64,000 nucleotides of DNA from REEB95 sp963785735 (GTDB lineage Bacteria > Pseudomonadota > Alphaproteobacteria > ATCC43930 > CGMCC-115725). Each line of letters opens with the position of its first letter. The first letter of the stretch is position 1. The DNA lies in assembly GCA_963785735.1 (NCBI GenBank), contig CAWAWJ010000001.1:1550001-1614000 (forward strand), written 5' to 3'. A program made the position numbers and the translations under genes. Of the stretch, positions 35,577 to 44,946 are shown piece by piece. The notes under the pieces are model-generated. The model had not been told where the DNA came from. It made no database searches and worked only from the letters and a program-made list of their open reading frames with translations.

Positions 35577-36716
35577 ATGAACGTCGTTAACAAGAAGATC
35601 GCCAAGTTCCTCGCCGAGCAGAAGCCCGAGACGCCCTGCCTGATCATCGATCTCGACATCGTGACCCAGGCCTACAAGCTCTTGCGCCGCTATCTGCCCT
35701 TGGCCCGCGTGTTCTACGCGGTCAAGGCCAACCCGGCGCCCGAGGTGGTCGGCGCGCTCAAGGATCTGGGCTCGAGCTTCGACGTCGCCAGCCCCAACGA
35801 GATCGATCTCTGCCTCGGCCGCGGCGTCGCCCCGGACAACATCTCCTTCGGCAACACCATCAAGAAAGAGCGCGATATCGCCTATGCCTATGACAAGGGC
35901 GTGCGCCTCTTCGCCTTCGACAGCCAGCCCGAGCTGGAAAAGCTTTCGCGCGTCGCGCCCGGATCGCGCGTCTTCTGCCGCATCCTGGTCGAGTGCACCG
36001 GGGCCGATTGGCCGCTGTCGCGCAAATTCGGCTGCGCGCCGGAGATGGCGGTCGAGCTGTTGCGCCAGGCGCGCGACATGGGGCTCGATCCCTACGGCGT
36101 CTCCTTCCATGTGGGCTCGCAGCAGACCGATCTGTCGCAATGGGACGGCGCCGTCGCCCGGGCCGCCAAGATGTTCTCGGCGCTGGCCGAGACCGACATC
36201 AATCTGCGCATGATCAATGTCGGCGGCGGCTTCCCGGCCAAGTATCGCGGCGACGTGCCGGCGGTGGTCAACTACGCCAACGCGGTGATGGCCGCCATGA
36301 CCGCGCATTTCGGCAACAATTTGCCGGAGATGATCATCGAGCCCGGCCGCTCCATCGTCGGCGACGCCGGCGTGATCCAAAGCGAGGTGGTGCTGATCTC
36401 CAAGAAATCGGCCAACGATCCGAAGCGCTGGGTCTATCTCGACGTCGGCAAGTTCGGCGGCCTGGCCGAGACCATGGACGAGGCGATCAAATACCGCATC
36501 AAGACGCCGGCCGATGGCGGTCCGCGCGGGCCGGTGGTGATCGCGGGCCCGACCTGCGACAGCGCCGACATCCTTTACGAGCGCACGGTCTATCGCCTGC
36601 CGCTCGACCTCAAAGTGGGCGACCGGGTCGAGATTCTATCGACCGGCGCCTATACCTCGAGCTACTCGACGGTGAACTTCAACGGCTTCGCCCCGCTCAA
36701 GACCTACTGCATCTGA
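35577..36716 (+). CDS. ornithine decarboxylase (fold-type III PLP decarboxylase)
   Basis: Converts ornithine (possibly lysine too) to putrescine, the entry to polyamine synthesis. 379 residues of the alanine-racemase-like Orn/Lys/Arg decarboxylase class 2 family. The PLP Lys50 is in FYAVKANP, with SFHVGSQ, NVGGGFPAKY and the phosphate loop EPGRSIVGDAG (~258). Active-site Cys327 is in GPTCDSADILYE, and the C-terminal STGAYTSSYSTVNFNGF is present. AGGA eight bases before ATG 35577 fixes the start. The long structured leader upstream suggests polyamine or ornithine feedback; a strong terminator-like hairpin follows. Confidence 0.95.
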   Translation: MNVVNKKIAKFLAEQKPETPCLIIDLDIVTQAYKLLRRYLPLARVFYAVKANPAPEVVGALKDLGSSFDVASPNEIDLCLGRGVAPDNISFGNTIKKERDIAYAYDKGVRLFAFDSQPELEKLSRVAPGSRVFCRILVECTGADWPLSRKFGCAPEMAVELLRQARDMGLDPYGVSFHVGSQQTDLSQWDGAVARAAKMFSALAETDINLRMINVGGGFPAKYRGDVPAVVNYANAVMAAMTAHFGNNLPEMIIEPGRSIVGDAGVIQSEVVLISKKSANDPKRWVYLDVGKFGGLAETMDEAIKYRIKTPADGGPRGPVVIAGPTCDSADILYERTVYRLPLDLKVGDRVEILSTGAYTSSYSTVNFNGFAPLKTYCI

Positions 36717-36739
36717 GCGCGTATCGCCGGGGGGATTGA

Positions 36740-36772
36740 ATTCGGCCGGGCCCCGCAAGGGTCCGGCCGAAT
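36740..36772 (+). terminator. strong hairpin terminator after ornithine decarboxylase
   Basis: ATTCGGCCGG pairs perfectly with CCGGCCGAAT (10 bp), with inner GCCC/GGGT pairing and a small loop, and is followed by CGTTTC. It begins 24 bases past the stop codon. The short T-run makes it an imperfect but likely intrinsic terminator. Confidence 0.75.
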
Positions 36773-36859
36773 CGTTTCATGCGCCCAGGACTTGCATTCT
36801 CGCGCCCGGCCAACATAATCGGGACAAGCGCCGCCCCACCGGCAATCCCACGGGACCGC

Positions 36860-37315
36860 ATGCTCCGTTTCGCCCTCTTTGCCGCCCTGGCCGCCGCCTC
36901 GCTCGCGCTCTCCGTCCCGCCGGATGCCCGGGCGGATAGCAGCGATCCCGCGGGCTGCGCCGCGCTCGCCTTCCGCGCCGTGGGGCCGGGCCTCGCCGAT
37001 GGCGAGCAGGACGCCGGATTCTACAAATCGCATCTCGGCAAGATCGAGGTGCTGGCTCTGATCAAGAGCGGCGCGGCGCAGAATTATTTCGTGCAGATGA
37101 ACGGCAAGGCCATGGCCCCGGTGCCGGGCGACTTGCCCGACGGAATAATATCTTGCGCCAAGGCCAAGCGGCTGGCGCCGCCTTCAAACCCGGACAGCGT
37201 ATGCACCGGCGACCGGCTGGTGGTGCTGATCGGCCATGATTCGGAGCGGCACTACGTGCTGCTCTACGCCCATCGCGGCAATGTCTGGCATTTCTGCAGC
37301 GCCGGAATCGCCTGA
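36860..37315 (+). CDS. secreted protein of unknown function
   Basis: A 151-residue protein beginning MLRFALFAALAAASLALSV, a clear signal peptide with likely cleavage after about residue 25 (DARA). The mature part contains four Cys, in PAGCAAL, ISCAKAK, SVCTGDR and WHFCSAG, which could form two disulphides. Family not recognised. ATG 36860 is used because the 27 codons upstream in frame overlap the terminator region and would spoil the signal peptide. It converges on the S41 protease gene 22 bases away. Confidence 0.75.
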   Translation: MLRFALFAALAAASLALSVPPDARADSSDPAGCAALAFRAVGPGLADGEQDAGFYKSHLGKIEVLALIKSGAAQNYFVQMNGKAMAPVPGDLPDGIISCAKAKRLAPPSNPDSVCTGDRLVVLIGHDSERHYVLLYAHRGNVWHFCSAGIA

Positions 37316-37337
37316 CCGGCTCCGCCGCGCGCCCTAA

Positions 37338-38930
37338 TCAGTGGGCGAAATTATGCGCCAGATTGGTCGGCGGCGCCTTCAACAGACGGCCGTAGAGCAC
37401 CGGGTTCTCGACCGTTTGGCGCGCGAGCGCCAGGTCGACGGCGCGATCCACGCGTTGCGCCGGGCAGAGCGCGCGCAGGGAGGTCCAGCCGCCGTCGTCG
37501 AGGTCGTCGCGCGCCTTGACCAGTTCGGGCGCCGGGCTCTTTTGCAGCACCGCCGCCGCGTCGGCGTTGTCGGCGAGATTGGCGGTGCATACCGTCGGCA
37601 CCACGCCGTGATGGTTGAGGAAATATCCCCGCGGCGGGACGAGTTGCGCCCAGGTGACGGTGAGCTCGCCGTCATTCGAGGTGCGCAGCACGGTCTGCAC
37701 CGTGCCCTTGCCGTAGCTCGACGTGCCGATCAGCACGGCGCGGCCCGAATCCTGCAACGCCGCGGCGACGATCTCCGAGGCCGAGGCCGAGCCGCCATTG
37801 ACCAGCACCGCCAAAGGCAGCGTCTCGGCGTGATGGTCGGCGGGCGCCGCGAAATACTGGAAGCTGTCGGGGTTGCGGCCGATAGTGGTCACCACCGTGC
37901 CGCCGTCGAGGAACTGGCTCGCCACGTCGATCGACTGGTCGAGCAATCCGCCCGGATTGTCGCGCAGATCGAGCACGATGCCCTTCATCGCGGCGCCGAG
38001 GTCCTGATGCGCCTTGTGCAGCAATTGCACCAGGGCCTGCCCCGTCTGCTGGTTGAAGCTGGAAATCTTGAACACCGCGACGCCGTGATCCTCGGTCAGC
38101 GTGACCGAGGGCGGCACGAGATGCTCGCGCTCGATCGACAGCGTCATCGGCTTGTTGAGGCCGGCGCGTTGGATGCCGAGCTGGATCACGCTGGCGGCCG
38201 GGCCGCGCAGCCTTTCGCGCACCTGGTCGGGGGTGAGCGAGGATGAGGGCACGCCGTCGAGCGCGACGATGCGGTCATTGATGCGGATGCCGGCCTTCGC
38301 GGCCGGCGAATTATCCATCACCGAGGTGATGCGGCCGCCGTCGTCGCCGTCCAGCACCACGCCGATGCCACTGAAGCCGTCGCGCGCGGCGCGCCATTCG
38401 CGCGCCAGTTCCGGCCGCGCGTAGTGCGAGAAAGGGTCAAGCGTGGAGAGGCCGCGGTCGATCATCGCCTCATCGAGCCGGTCTTCGGCCACTTCGGCGA
38501 GCGCGGGCGAAACCCGGCGCGCGGTGTCGAGGATCTGCGCGGTCAGGCTGCCCCATCCGGCGCTGTCATAGGGCTGGGGCGCGGCAAAATTCCAGGATTG
38601 GTCGCCATGGCGGAGGATCACGTCGTTGTCGGCGCGCTCGACCGTGAGGGTTGAATCGAAGGCGCTGAGCTTGACCAGGCTTTGAATTGCGACCTGGTCG
38701 GCGCTGGTGGCGTCGATGTGGTACTCGATGATGCTTTCATAGGTTTCGGTGAAGAGCTTGCGCTCATCGCCCGAAGCGGCGTTGGCGGCGGAGACCGCTT
38801 GCGGCGATGGCGCGCTGGTCGCCGTTCCGCAGGCGGAAAGAGCGATGGAGAGGCTGGCCGCCAGAGCCCATAGCACCGGGACACGGCCCGCGGCCGTGGC
38901 GCTGTTTTGCTTGGGCGAGAAAGCAGACAT
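37338..38930 (-). CDS. S41-family C-terminal processing protease, predicted lipoprotein
   Basis: A 530-residue Ctp/tail-specific protease. The N-terminus is a lipoprotein signal with lipobox LSAC, Cys34 in SIALSACGTA. The PDZ domain is at about 190-275 (FSGIGVVLDGDDGGRITSV). The S41 core has LDLRDNPGGLLDQSIDVA, the nucleophile Ser near 380 in GGSASASEIV and the general-base Lys near 405 in SSYGKGTVQTV. Most alphaproteobacterial CtpA proteins have an ordinary signal sequence, so the lipid anchor is noteworthy. Likely role: processing of periplasmic or cell-wall proteins. Confidence 0.92.
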   Translation of the reverse strand: MSAFSPKQNSATAAGRVPVLWALAASLSIALSACGTATSAPSPQAVSAANAASGDERKLFTETYESIIEYHIDATSADQVAIQSLVKLSAFDSTLTVERADNDVILRHGDQSWNFAAPQPYDSAGWGSLTAQILDTARRVSPALAEVAEDRLDEAMIDRGLSTLDPFSHYARPELAREWRAARDGFSGIGVVLDGDDGGRITSVMDNSPAAKAGIRINDRIVALDGVPSSSLTPDQVRERLRGPAASVIQLGIQRAGLNKPMTLSIEREHLVPPSVTLTEDHGVAVFKISSFNQQTGQALVQLLHKAHQDLGAAMKGIVLDLRDNPGGLLDQSIDVASQFLDGGTVVTTIGRNPDSFQYFAAPADHHAETLPLAVLVNGGSASASEIVAAALQDSGRAVLIGTSSYGKGTVQTVLRTSNDGELTVTWAQLVPPRGYFLNHHGVVPTVCTANLADNADAAAVLQKSPAPELVKARDDLDDGGWTSLRALCPAQRVDRAVDLALARQTVENPVLYGRLLKAPPTNLAHNFAH

Positions 38931-39052
38931 GGTGAAGTTAAACTAAAATTTCCCCCGCTTTGTATCCATTCTTGCCTTTGCGCCCCGGGGCTTGCAAGCG
39001 GATACATCATTAACGGCTAAATTATATCCGGATTTAATGCACAGGGCGGGCG

Positions 39053-41140
39053 TTAACGCCGCCGCCGCCCGTGATGCTGTGGCGCTTTGGGGGCTTTGCC
39101 GCCGCCGGGCCCGTCCCCGACCAGGGCGAATTGCAGGCTGCCGGTAACCGTATCGGCCTCGCTGAGGCGGGCGGTGACGCTATCGCCCAGGGTGTAGACT
39201 TGGCCGGTTCGCCGTCCGCGCAGACAATGGCGAGTTTCGTCGTGGATGTAGAAATCGTCCCCCAGGCTGCGCATGGGGATGAAACCATCGGCGCCGGTTT
39301 CATCCAGGGTCACGAACAGCCCGGCGCGGGTGACGCCGTTGATCCGGGCCTTGAACTCGGCGCCCACGCGCTCGGCCAGGAAGGCGGCGACATAGCGGTC
39401 GCCGGCGCTGCGCTCGGCGGCGGCCGCCCGTCTTTCGGTCATGGAAATATGCTGGCCCAGTTCCTTGAAATCCTCGGGAGGCGCGGGCAGCCCGTCGGGC
39501 CCGAAGCGGTGCCCGGAAATCAGCCCGCGATGCACCAAGAGATCGGCATAGCGGCGGATGGGCGAGGTGAAATGGGCGTAGCGGCGCAACGACAAGCCGA
39601 AATGCCCGATATTCTCCGGGTTGTATTCCGCCTGGGACTGGGTCCGCAGCACCAGTTGATGGACCAGCGTGGCATAGGGCGTGCCCTGGGCGCGGGACAA
39701 GATGGCGTTGAAGTGCTGCGGCCTTATCACCTGGCCCTTGGCCAGCGTCAGCCCGTGAATGCCGAGTCCGCCGAGGAATCGCGCGAGCTCGGCGATCTTC
39801 GCCGGATCGGGCGCGTCGTGGATGCGGTACATGCAAGGCTGCTTGAGCTTCTCCAGCGTCTCCGCCGCGGCGACATTGGCGGCGATCATCAGTTCCTCGA
39901 TCAATTTATGACTTTCCAGCCGCTGGCGCGGTTCGATGCGCTCGATGCGGCCCGAAGGCCCGAGCAGGATCTTGCGCTCGGGAATGTCGAGCTCGATGGT
40001 TCCGCGCTGTGAGCGCGCGCGTTCGAGCGCGCGATAGACGCCGTAAAGCGGGCGCAGCACCGGATCGACCAGTCCCGATGTCTTGCCGTCGGGCCGGCCG
40101 TCGATCGCCGCCTGCGCCGCCTCGTATGTCAACCGTGCCGCCGAGCGCATCAAGCCGCGGCGGAAACGGTGGCGGGTCAGGCGGCCCTCGGGATCGATCC
40201 ACAGATCGACCGCCAAACAGGCGCGCTCTTCATCCGGCTTGAGCGAGCATAGCTCGTTGGACAGCGCCTCGGGCAGCATGGGAACGACGCGGTCGGGGAA
40301 ATAGACCGAATTGCCGCGCTCGCGCGCAGCGCGGTCGAGCGCGTCACCCGGCCGCACATACCAGGCGACGTCGGCGATGGCGACCAGCGCATGCCAGCCG
40401 CCCGGCTGTTCGGGATCGGGCTCGGCCCAGACCGCGTCGTCGAAATCGCGCGCATCCGCGCCGTCGATGGTGACGAGCGGAATCGAACGAAGATCGGCGC
40501 GATGATCGAGATTCACGGGCTTCGCCGCGTTCGCCAGATCGATCGCCTCTTTCGGGAAGTCGGTGGGAATGCCGTGGCCGTGAATCGCGATCAGGCTGAA
40601 GGCGCGGGGATTGGCGCTGTCGCCGATGCGCTCGACGATGCGCGCGTTGGGCAGGCCCAAAGCCGCGCCGCCCAGCACCTCGGCCAGCACGATCTCGCCG
40701 TCCAAGGCGCCCTTGGCGTCCTGGGGGGTTACGCGGAATTCGCTGCGCACCTTGCGTTCGGTCGGCTCGATGCGGCCGCCTTCCGGCGTCAGGCGGTATA
40801 TCCCCAGCACCCGGTTGGGCGCGCCGCCCAGCGCGCGGATGATGCGCGCCTCATAGGCCCGGGGGCCGATGCGCGAAAACCGCACCGCCGCGCGCTCGCC
40901 CACGCCCAAGGCCGGCGATCCGCGTTCGGCTATGACGACGATCGAGGGCGGTTCGCCCTTGAAGCCGGCCGGGCGGCCGAGCATCTCGCCGTCGAGATCG
41001 AGACCGGTGATCTCGACCACGCCGATTTCGGGCAATTCTCCGGGCTGCGCGTAGGATTGGCGCCCGCGCGCATGGGGACGGCTATTCGGCTGCTTCTTCC
41101 GTCGTCCCGGATGGTTTCTTCTTGGGGGTCTTTTTGACAC
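39053..41140 (-). CDS. rnr: ribonuclease R (lacking the N-terminal winged helix)
   Basis: 3'-to-5' exoribonuclease for structured RNA, 695 residues. Cold-shock-type OB domains (about 37-190) lead into the RNB catalytic domain, with metal-binding IDGADARDFDDA at 225-236 and HFTSPIRRYADLLVHR. A C-terminal S1 domain and basic tail GRRRR follow. Usual alphaproteobacterial RNase R begins with a ~70-residue winged-helix domain; here the first 36 residues are only a basic linker. The ATG lies 59 bases inside the topA 3' end, so the gene is translationally tied to topA. Confidence 0.93.
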   Translation of the reverse strand: MSKRPPRRNHPGRRKKQPNSRPHARGRQSYAQPGELPEIGVVEITGLDLDGEMLGRPAGFKGEPPSIVVIAERGSPALGVGERAAVRFSRIGPRAYEARIIRALGGAPNRVLGIYRLTPEGGRIEPTERKVRSEFRVTPQDAKGALDGEIVLAEVLGGAALGLPNARIVERIGDSANPRAFSLIAIHGHGIPTDFPKEAIDLANAAKPVNLDHRADLRSIPLVTIDGADARDFDDAVWAEPDPEQPGGWHALVAIADVAWYVRPGDALDRAARERGNSVYFPDRVVPMLPEALSNELCSLKPDEERACLAVDLWIDPEGRLTRHRFRRGLMRSAARLTYEAAQAAIDGRPDGKTSGLVDPVLRPLYGVYRALERARSQRGTIELDIPERKILLGPSGRIERIEPRQRLESHKLIEELMIAANVAAAETLEKLKQPCMYRIHDAPDPAKIAELARFLGGLGIHGLTLAKGQVIRPQHFNAILSRAQGTPYATLVHQLVLRTQSQAEYNPENIGHFGLSLRRYAHFTSPIRRYADLLVHRGLISGHRFGPDGLPAPPEDFKELGQHISMTERRAAAAERSAGDRYVAAFLAERVGAEFKARINGVTRAGLFVTLDETGADGFIPMRSLGDDFYIHDETRHCLRGRRTGQVYTLGDSVTARLSEADTVTGSLQFALVGDGPGGGKAPKAPQHHGRRRR

Positions 41141-43760
41141 GAGATCCTTTCGCGGCGCCGGCCTTTGCCTTCGCCTTGGGTTTCTTTTTTCCGGTCTTTT
41201 CGGCGCGCTCGGCCAGCAGCTCGACGGCGCGGTCCATGGTCAATGTCTCGGGCGCGATGTCGCCCGGCAGGGTCGCGTTGATGCCGTCATGGCTGACATA
41301 AAGCCCGTATTTGCCGTTGAAGATTTTGACCGGCCCGCCCTCGGCCGGGTGCTCGCCCAGCACCTTGATCGGCTCGGGCGCGCCGCGGCGGAATTTCCTC
41401 GGCTCGGCCAGCAGCACCACCGCGCGGTTGAGGCCGATGGTCAGCACGTCGTCGTCGGGGCTGAGCGATTTGAAGAGCTTGCCGTGCTTGATGTAGGGGC
41501 CGAAGCGGCCGTTATTGGCGATGATGATCTCGCCGTCCTCCGGATGCGGGCCGACATCGCGCGGCAGCGATAGGAGCTTCAACGCCAGTTCGAGCGTCAT
41601 GTCGGCGGGCGACATGCCCTTGGGCAGCGAGGCGCGCTTGGGCTTGGGCGGTGGCTCGACCTTTTCGGCCTTCTCGCCCTTGGCCCGCTTCTCACCCTTC
41701 TTGCGCTTCTCCGGCTTGGGCGGGGTCTCGCCCAGCTGCACATAGGGCCCGTAGGGGCCTTTCTTGACCGTCACCTCGAGGCCGCTCACGGGGTCGAGCC
41801 CGAGCGAGCGCGGTTCGTTGGCGAGCGCGTTCTCGCCGTTCTCCATGCCCAGGGGCCGGGTGTAGCGGCATTCGGGATATTTCGAGCAGCCGATGAAGGC
41901 GCCGAAGCGGCCGAGCTTGAGGCCGAGCCTGCCCTGGCCGCAAATCGGGCAGAGGCGGGGGTCGGTGCCGTCGGCGCGCGGCGGAAAGAAATGGGCGCCC
42001 AGATCCTCGTCGAGCGCGTCGATCACCTGGGTGATGTTGAGGTCCTTGGTGCCGGCGATGGCAGCGGAAAAATCCTTCCAGAAATCCTGCAGCACCTTCT
42101 TCCAGGCGATGCGTCCGCCGGAAATGTCGTCGAGCTTGTTCTCGAGATCGGCGGTGAAGTCGTATTCGACGTAGCGCTTGAAATATTCCATCAGGAACGC
42201 CGTCACCAGGCGCCCGCGGTCCTCGGGGATGAGCCGTTTCTTGTCGAGCAGGACGTATTTGCGGTCCTGCAACACCTGCATGGTCGAGGCGTAGGTCGAA
42301 GGCCGGCCGATGCCGAGCTCCTCGAGCTTCTTGACCAAACTCGCCTCGGTGTAACGCGGCGGCGGCTGAGTGAAGTGCTGCTCCGGCTTGACCGCGCCGC
42401 GCGAAAGCTTGTCGCGCTCGGCCATGGGCGGCAGGCGGCGGTTTTCCTCGTCCTCGGCCGGATCGTCGGTGTCCTCGTGATAGAGCGTGAGGAAGCCGTC
42501 GAACACCACGGTCGAGCCGTTGACGCGCAAGGTGACGCCGCCGTCCGGCGGCGCGATATCGACCGCCACCTGATCGATCACCGCCGAGGACATCTGGCTC
42601 GCCACCGCGCGCTTCCACACCAGCTCGTAGAGCCGGCGCTGGTCTTCCTCGAGATGGCGCGGCAGATCCTCGGGCCGGCGGTGCATGTCGGTAGGCCTGA
42701 TCGCCTCATGCGCCTCCTGGGCGTTCTTCGCCTGGGTGCGGTAAATCCGCGCCTCGTCGGGCCGGTACTGGGCGCCGTATTGCTTGACGATCATTTCGCG
42801 CGCCGAGGCGATCGCCTCGTTGGAAAGGGTCACGCCGTCGGTCCGCATATAGGTGATAAGACCGACGGTTTCGCCTTGAATATCAACGCCTTCGTAAAGG
42901 CGCTGGGCGGTGCGCATGGTGCGGCTGGCGCCGAAGCCCAGCTTGCGCGAGGCCTCCTGCTGGATGGTCGAGGTGGTGAAGGGCGGCAGCGGGTTGCGGC
43001 GGATCTGCTTTTTTTCCACCGCCACGACCGCGTATTCGAGATGCTTCTCGATGGCGTCGGCCGCTTCGCGCGCCTGCGCCTCGCTGCCGAGGTCGAATTT
43101 GTCGAGCCGCTTGCCGTTGAGCTGGGTGAGGCGGGCGGTGAATTTGTCGCCCGCCGCCGTGGTGAATTCGGCCTCGACCGACCAATATTCGCGCGGCTTG
43201 AAAGCCTCGATCTCGGATTCGCGTTCGCAGATTATGCGCAACGCCACCGACTGCACGCGGCCGGCCGAGCGGCTGCCCGGCAGCTTGCGCCACAACACCG
43301 GCGACAGCGTGAACCCCACCAGATAGTCGAGCGCGCGCCGCGCCAGATAGGCGTCGATCAGCTCGTGGTCCAGCTCGCGCGGATGCTTGAAGGCGTCGAG
43401 CACCGCCTGCTTGGTGACCTCGTTGAACACCACCCGCTTCACGTCGACGCCTTCGAGCGCCTTGCGTTGTTTCAATATCTCCTGCACGTGCCAGGAGATC
43501 GCTTCGCCCTCGCGGTCGGGGTCGGTGGCGAGATAGAGATGCTCCGCGCCCTTGACGGCGCGCATGATTTCCTTGATCTGCTTGTCGGACTTGCCGTGGA
43601 TCTCCCACGACATGGAAAAATTGTCATCCGGGCGCACCGAGCCGTCTTTCGACGGCAGGTCCCGGACATGGCCATAGCTCGCCAGGACGGTGAAATCCTT
43701 GCCGAGATATTTGTTGATGGTCTTCGCCTTGGCCGGCAATTCAACGATGACGACGTTCAT
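41082..43760 (-). CDS. topA: DNA topoisomerase I
   Basis: Type IA topoisomerase relaxing negative supercoils, 892 residues. The Toprim domain has DPDRE at 80-84, active-site Tyr304 is in TYMRTDG, and one C4 zinc ribbon CPICGQ...CSKYPEC lies near 600-625. Topo C-repeats (GRFGPYIKHG, GKYGLYVSHDG) and a Lys-rich tail follow. The normally near-invariant N-terminal ESPAK motif reads ELPAK here (Leu8). The gene lies between dprA (64 bases upstream) and rnr (59-base overlap), the usual alphaproteobacterial order. Confidence 0.96.
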   Translation of the reverse strand: MNVVIVELPAKAKTINKYLGKDFTVLASYGHVRDLPSKDGSVRPDDNFSMSWEIHGKSDKQIKEIMRAVKGAEHLYLATDPDREGEAISWHVQEILKQRKALEGVDVKRVVFNEVTKQAVLDAFKHPRELDHELIDAYLARRALDYLVGFTLSPVLWRKLPGSRSAGRVQSVALRIICERESEIEAFKPREYWSVEAEFTTAAGDKFTARLTQLNGKRLDKFDLGSEAQAREAADAIEKHLEYAVVAVEKKQIRRNPLPPFTTSTIQQEASRKLGFGASRTMRTAQRLYEGVDIQGETVGLITYMRTDGVTLSNEAIASAREMIVKQYGAQYRPDEARIYRTQAKNAQEAHEAIRPTDMHRRPEDLPRHLEEDQRRLYELVWKRAVASQMSSAVIDQVAVDIAPPDGGVTLRVNGSTVVFDGFLTLYHEDTDDPAEDEENRRLPPMAERDKLSRGAVKPEQHFTQPPPRYTEASLVKKLEELGIGRPSTYASTMQVLQDRKYVLLDKKRLIPEDRGRLVTAFLMEYFKRYVEYDFTADLENKLDDISGGRIAWKKVLQDFWKDFSAAIAGTKDLNITQVIDALDEDLGAHFFPPRADGTDPRLCPICGQGRLGLKLGRFGAFIGCSKYPECRYTRPLGMENGENALANEPRSLGLDPVSGLEVTVKKGPYGPYVQLGETPPKPEKRKKGEKRAKGEKAEKVEPPPKPKRASLPKGMSPADMTLELALKLLSLPRDVGPHPEDGEIIIANNGRFGPYIKHGKLFKSLSPDDDVLTIGLNRAVVLLAEPRKFRRGAPEPIKVLGEHPAEGGPVKIFNGKYGLYVSHDGINATLPGDIAPETLTMDRAVELLAERAEKTGKKKPKAKAKAGAAKGSRVKKTPKKKPSGTTEEAAE

Positions 43761-43824
43761 TCAATCCGCTAGGCCGTTGTTCCAACGAGGCAACACAAGG
43801 GCAACACATAGGAATCCGTCGCCC

Positions 43825-44946
43825 CTAAAGCAAGTTTAAAGTGTTTCCGGGCTGCCGCTCAATTCGTCCCGCAAGCTCGAGTTCAAGGAGGACGGTCAGC
43901 ACGATGGCGGGGGACAATTGGCATTGCCGGACCAATTCGTCAACCGCCACGGGCGAAGGCGACAGCAATTCGAGCAGCTTTTTGCGCGCATCATCGAGCT
44001 CCGACTCGCCGTAAGAGGCCGCCGGCGCGGCGGAAAACGTCGGCTTGCGGCGCTCGGCCAGCGGGCCCGAGAGCTGTGCCTTGAGCTCGGACAGGATGTC
44101 GTCGACGCCCTCGACCAGGGTCGCGCCCTGGCGGATCAGGCGATTGGTGCCGCGGCAGCGCGGATCGAGCGGCGAGCCCGGCACGGCGAAAACCTCGCGC
44201 CCCTGTTCCAGCGCGAAACGCGCGGTGATGAGCGAGCCCGAACGCTCCGCCGCCTCGACCACCAGCGTGCCAAGCGCGCACCCCGATATAATCCGGTTGC
44301 GGCGCGGGAAATGGCTGGCCTTCGGCTCGGTGCCGGGCGGCATTTCGGCCAGGAGCACGCCGCGCTCTGCTATGGATTCCTGGAGGGCTCGGTTTTCCTC
44401 GGGATAGACGGTGTCGATGCCGCCGGCCAGCACGGCGACGGTGCCGGTCGCGAGCGACCCCTCATGCGCCGCGGCGTCGATGCCGCGCGCTAGGCCCGAA
44501 ATCACCACCAGGCCGTTCCCGCCCAAGCTTGCGGCGATGTCGCGGGCGAAGCGGCGTCCATTGGCCGAGGCGTTGCGCGCTCCCACCACCGCGACGGCGC
44601 GTTTCCCGGTCAAATGGAGATGGCCTTTCATGGCGATGAGCGGCGGCGCGTCGTCGATCTGGGCGAGATAAGGCGGGTAGCCGGGCTCGCCCCAGGCCAC
44701 CAGCTTGGCGCCGAGCTTGGCCAAGGCGGCAATCTCGGCTTCGGCCTCGGCCTTGGATCCGATGCCGAGCGGGCGGGAACGGCCGCCGCGCCGCGCGAAC
44801 TCGGGCAATTTGGCGAGCGCGGCCTCGGCCGTGCCGAAGCGGTTCAGCAACTGATAGAAGGTCACCGGCCCGACATTCTCGCTGCGGATGAGGCGCAGCC
44901 AGTCGAGACGCTCGCTATCCTTGAGCGGCCGGGGCGTCAGGCTCAC
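43825..44946 (-). CDS. dprA: DNA-processing protein DprA
   Basis: RecA loader for incoming single-stranded DNA in natural transformation, 373 residues. A SAM-like N-terminal region is followed by the Rossmann DNA_processg_A domain with AVVGARNASANGRRFA, ISGLARGIDAAAHEG and FPRRNRIISG. A C-terminal winged-helix (about 310-370) has PVAVDELVRQCQLSPAIV. The start is GTG 44946, inside a GTGA overlap with the plsY stop. Confidence 0.95.
   Translation of the reverse strand: MSLTPRPLKDSERLDWLRLIRSENVGPVTFYQLLNRFGTAEAALAKLPEFARRGGRSRPLGIGSKAEAEAEIAALAKLGAKLVAWGEPGYPPYLAQIDDAPPLIAMKGHLHLTGKRAVAVVGARNASANGRRFARDIAASLGGNGLVVISGLARGIDAAAHEGSLATGTVAVLAGGIDTVYPEENRALQESIAERGVLLAEMPPGTEPKASHFPRRNRIISGCALGTLVVEAAERSGSLITARFALEQGREVFAVPGSPLDPRCRGTNRLIRQGATLVEGVDDILSELKAQLSGPLAERRKPTFSAAPAASYGESELDDARKKLLELLSPSPVAVDELVRQCQLSPAIVLTVLLELELAGRIERQPGNTLNLL

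Noticed and set aside
41991..43772. 593-codon open frame on the plus strand
   Set aside because: Antisense of topA; no recognisable domain.
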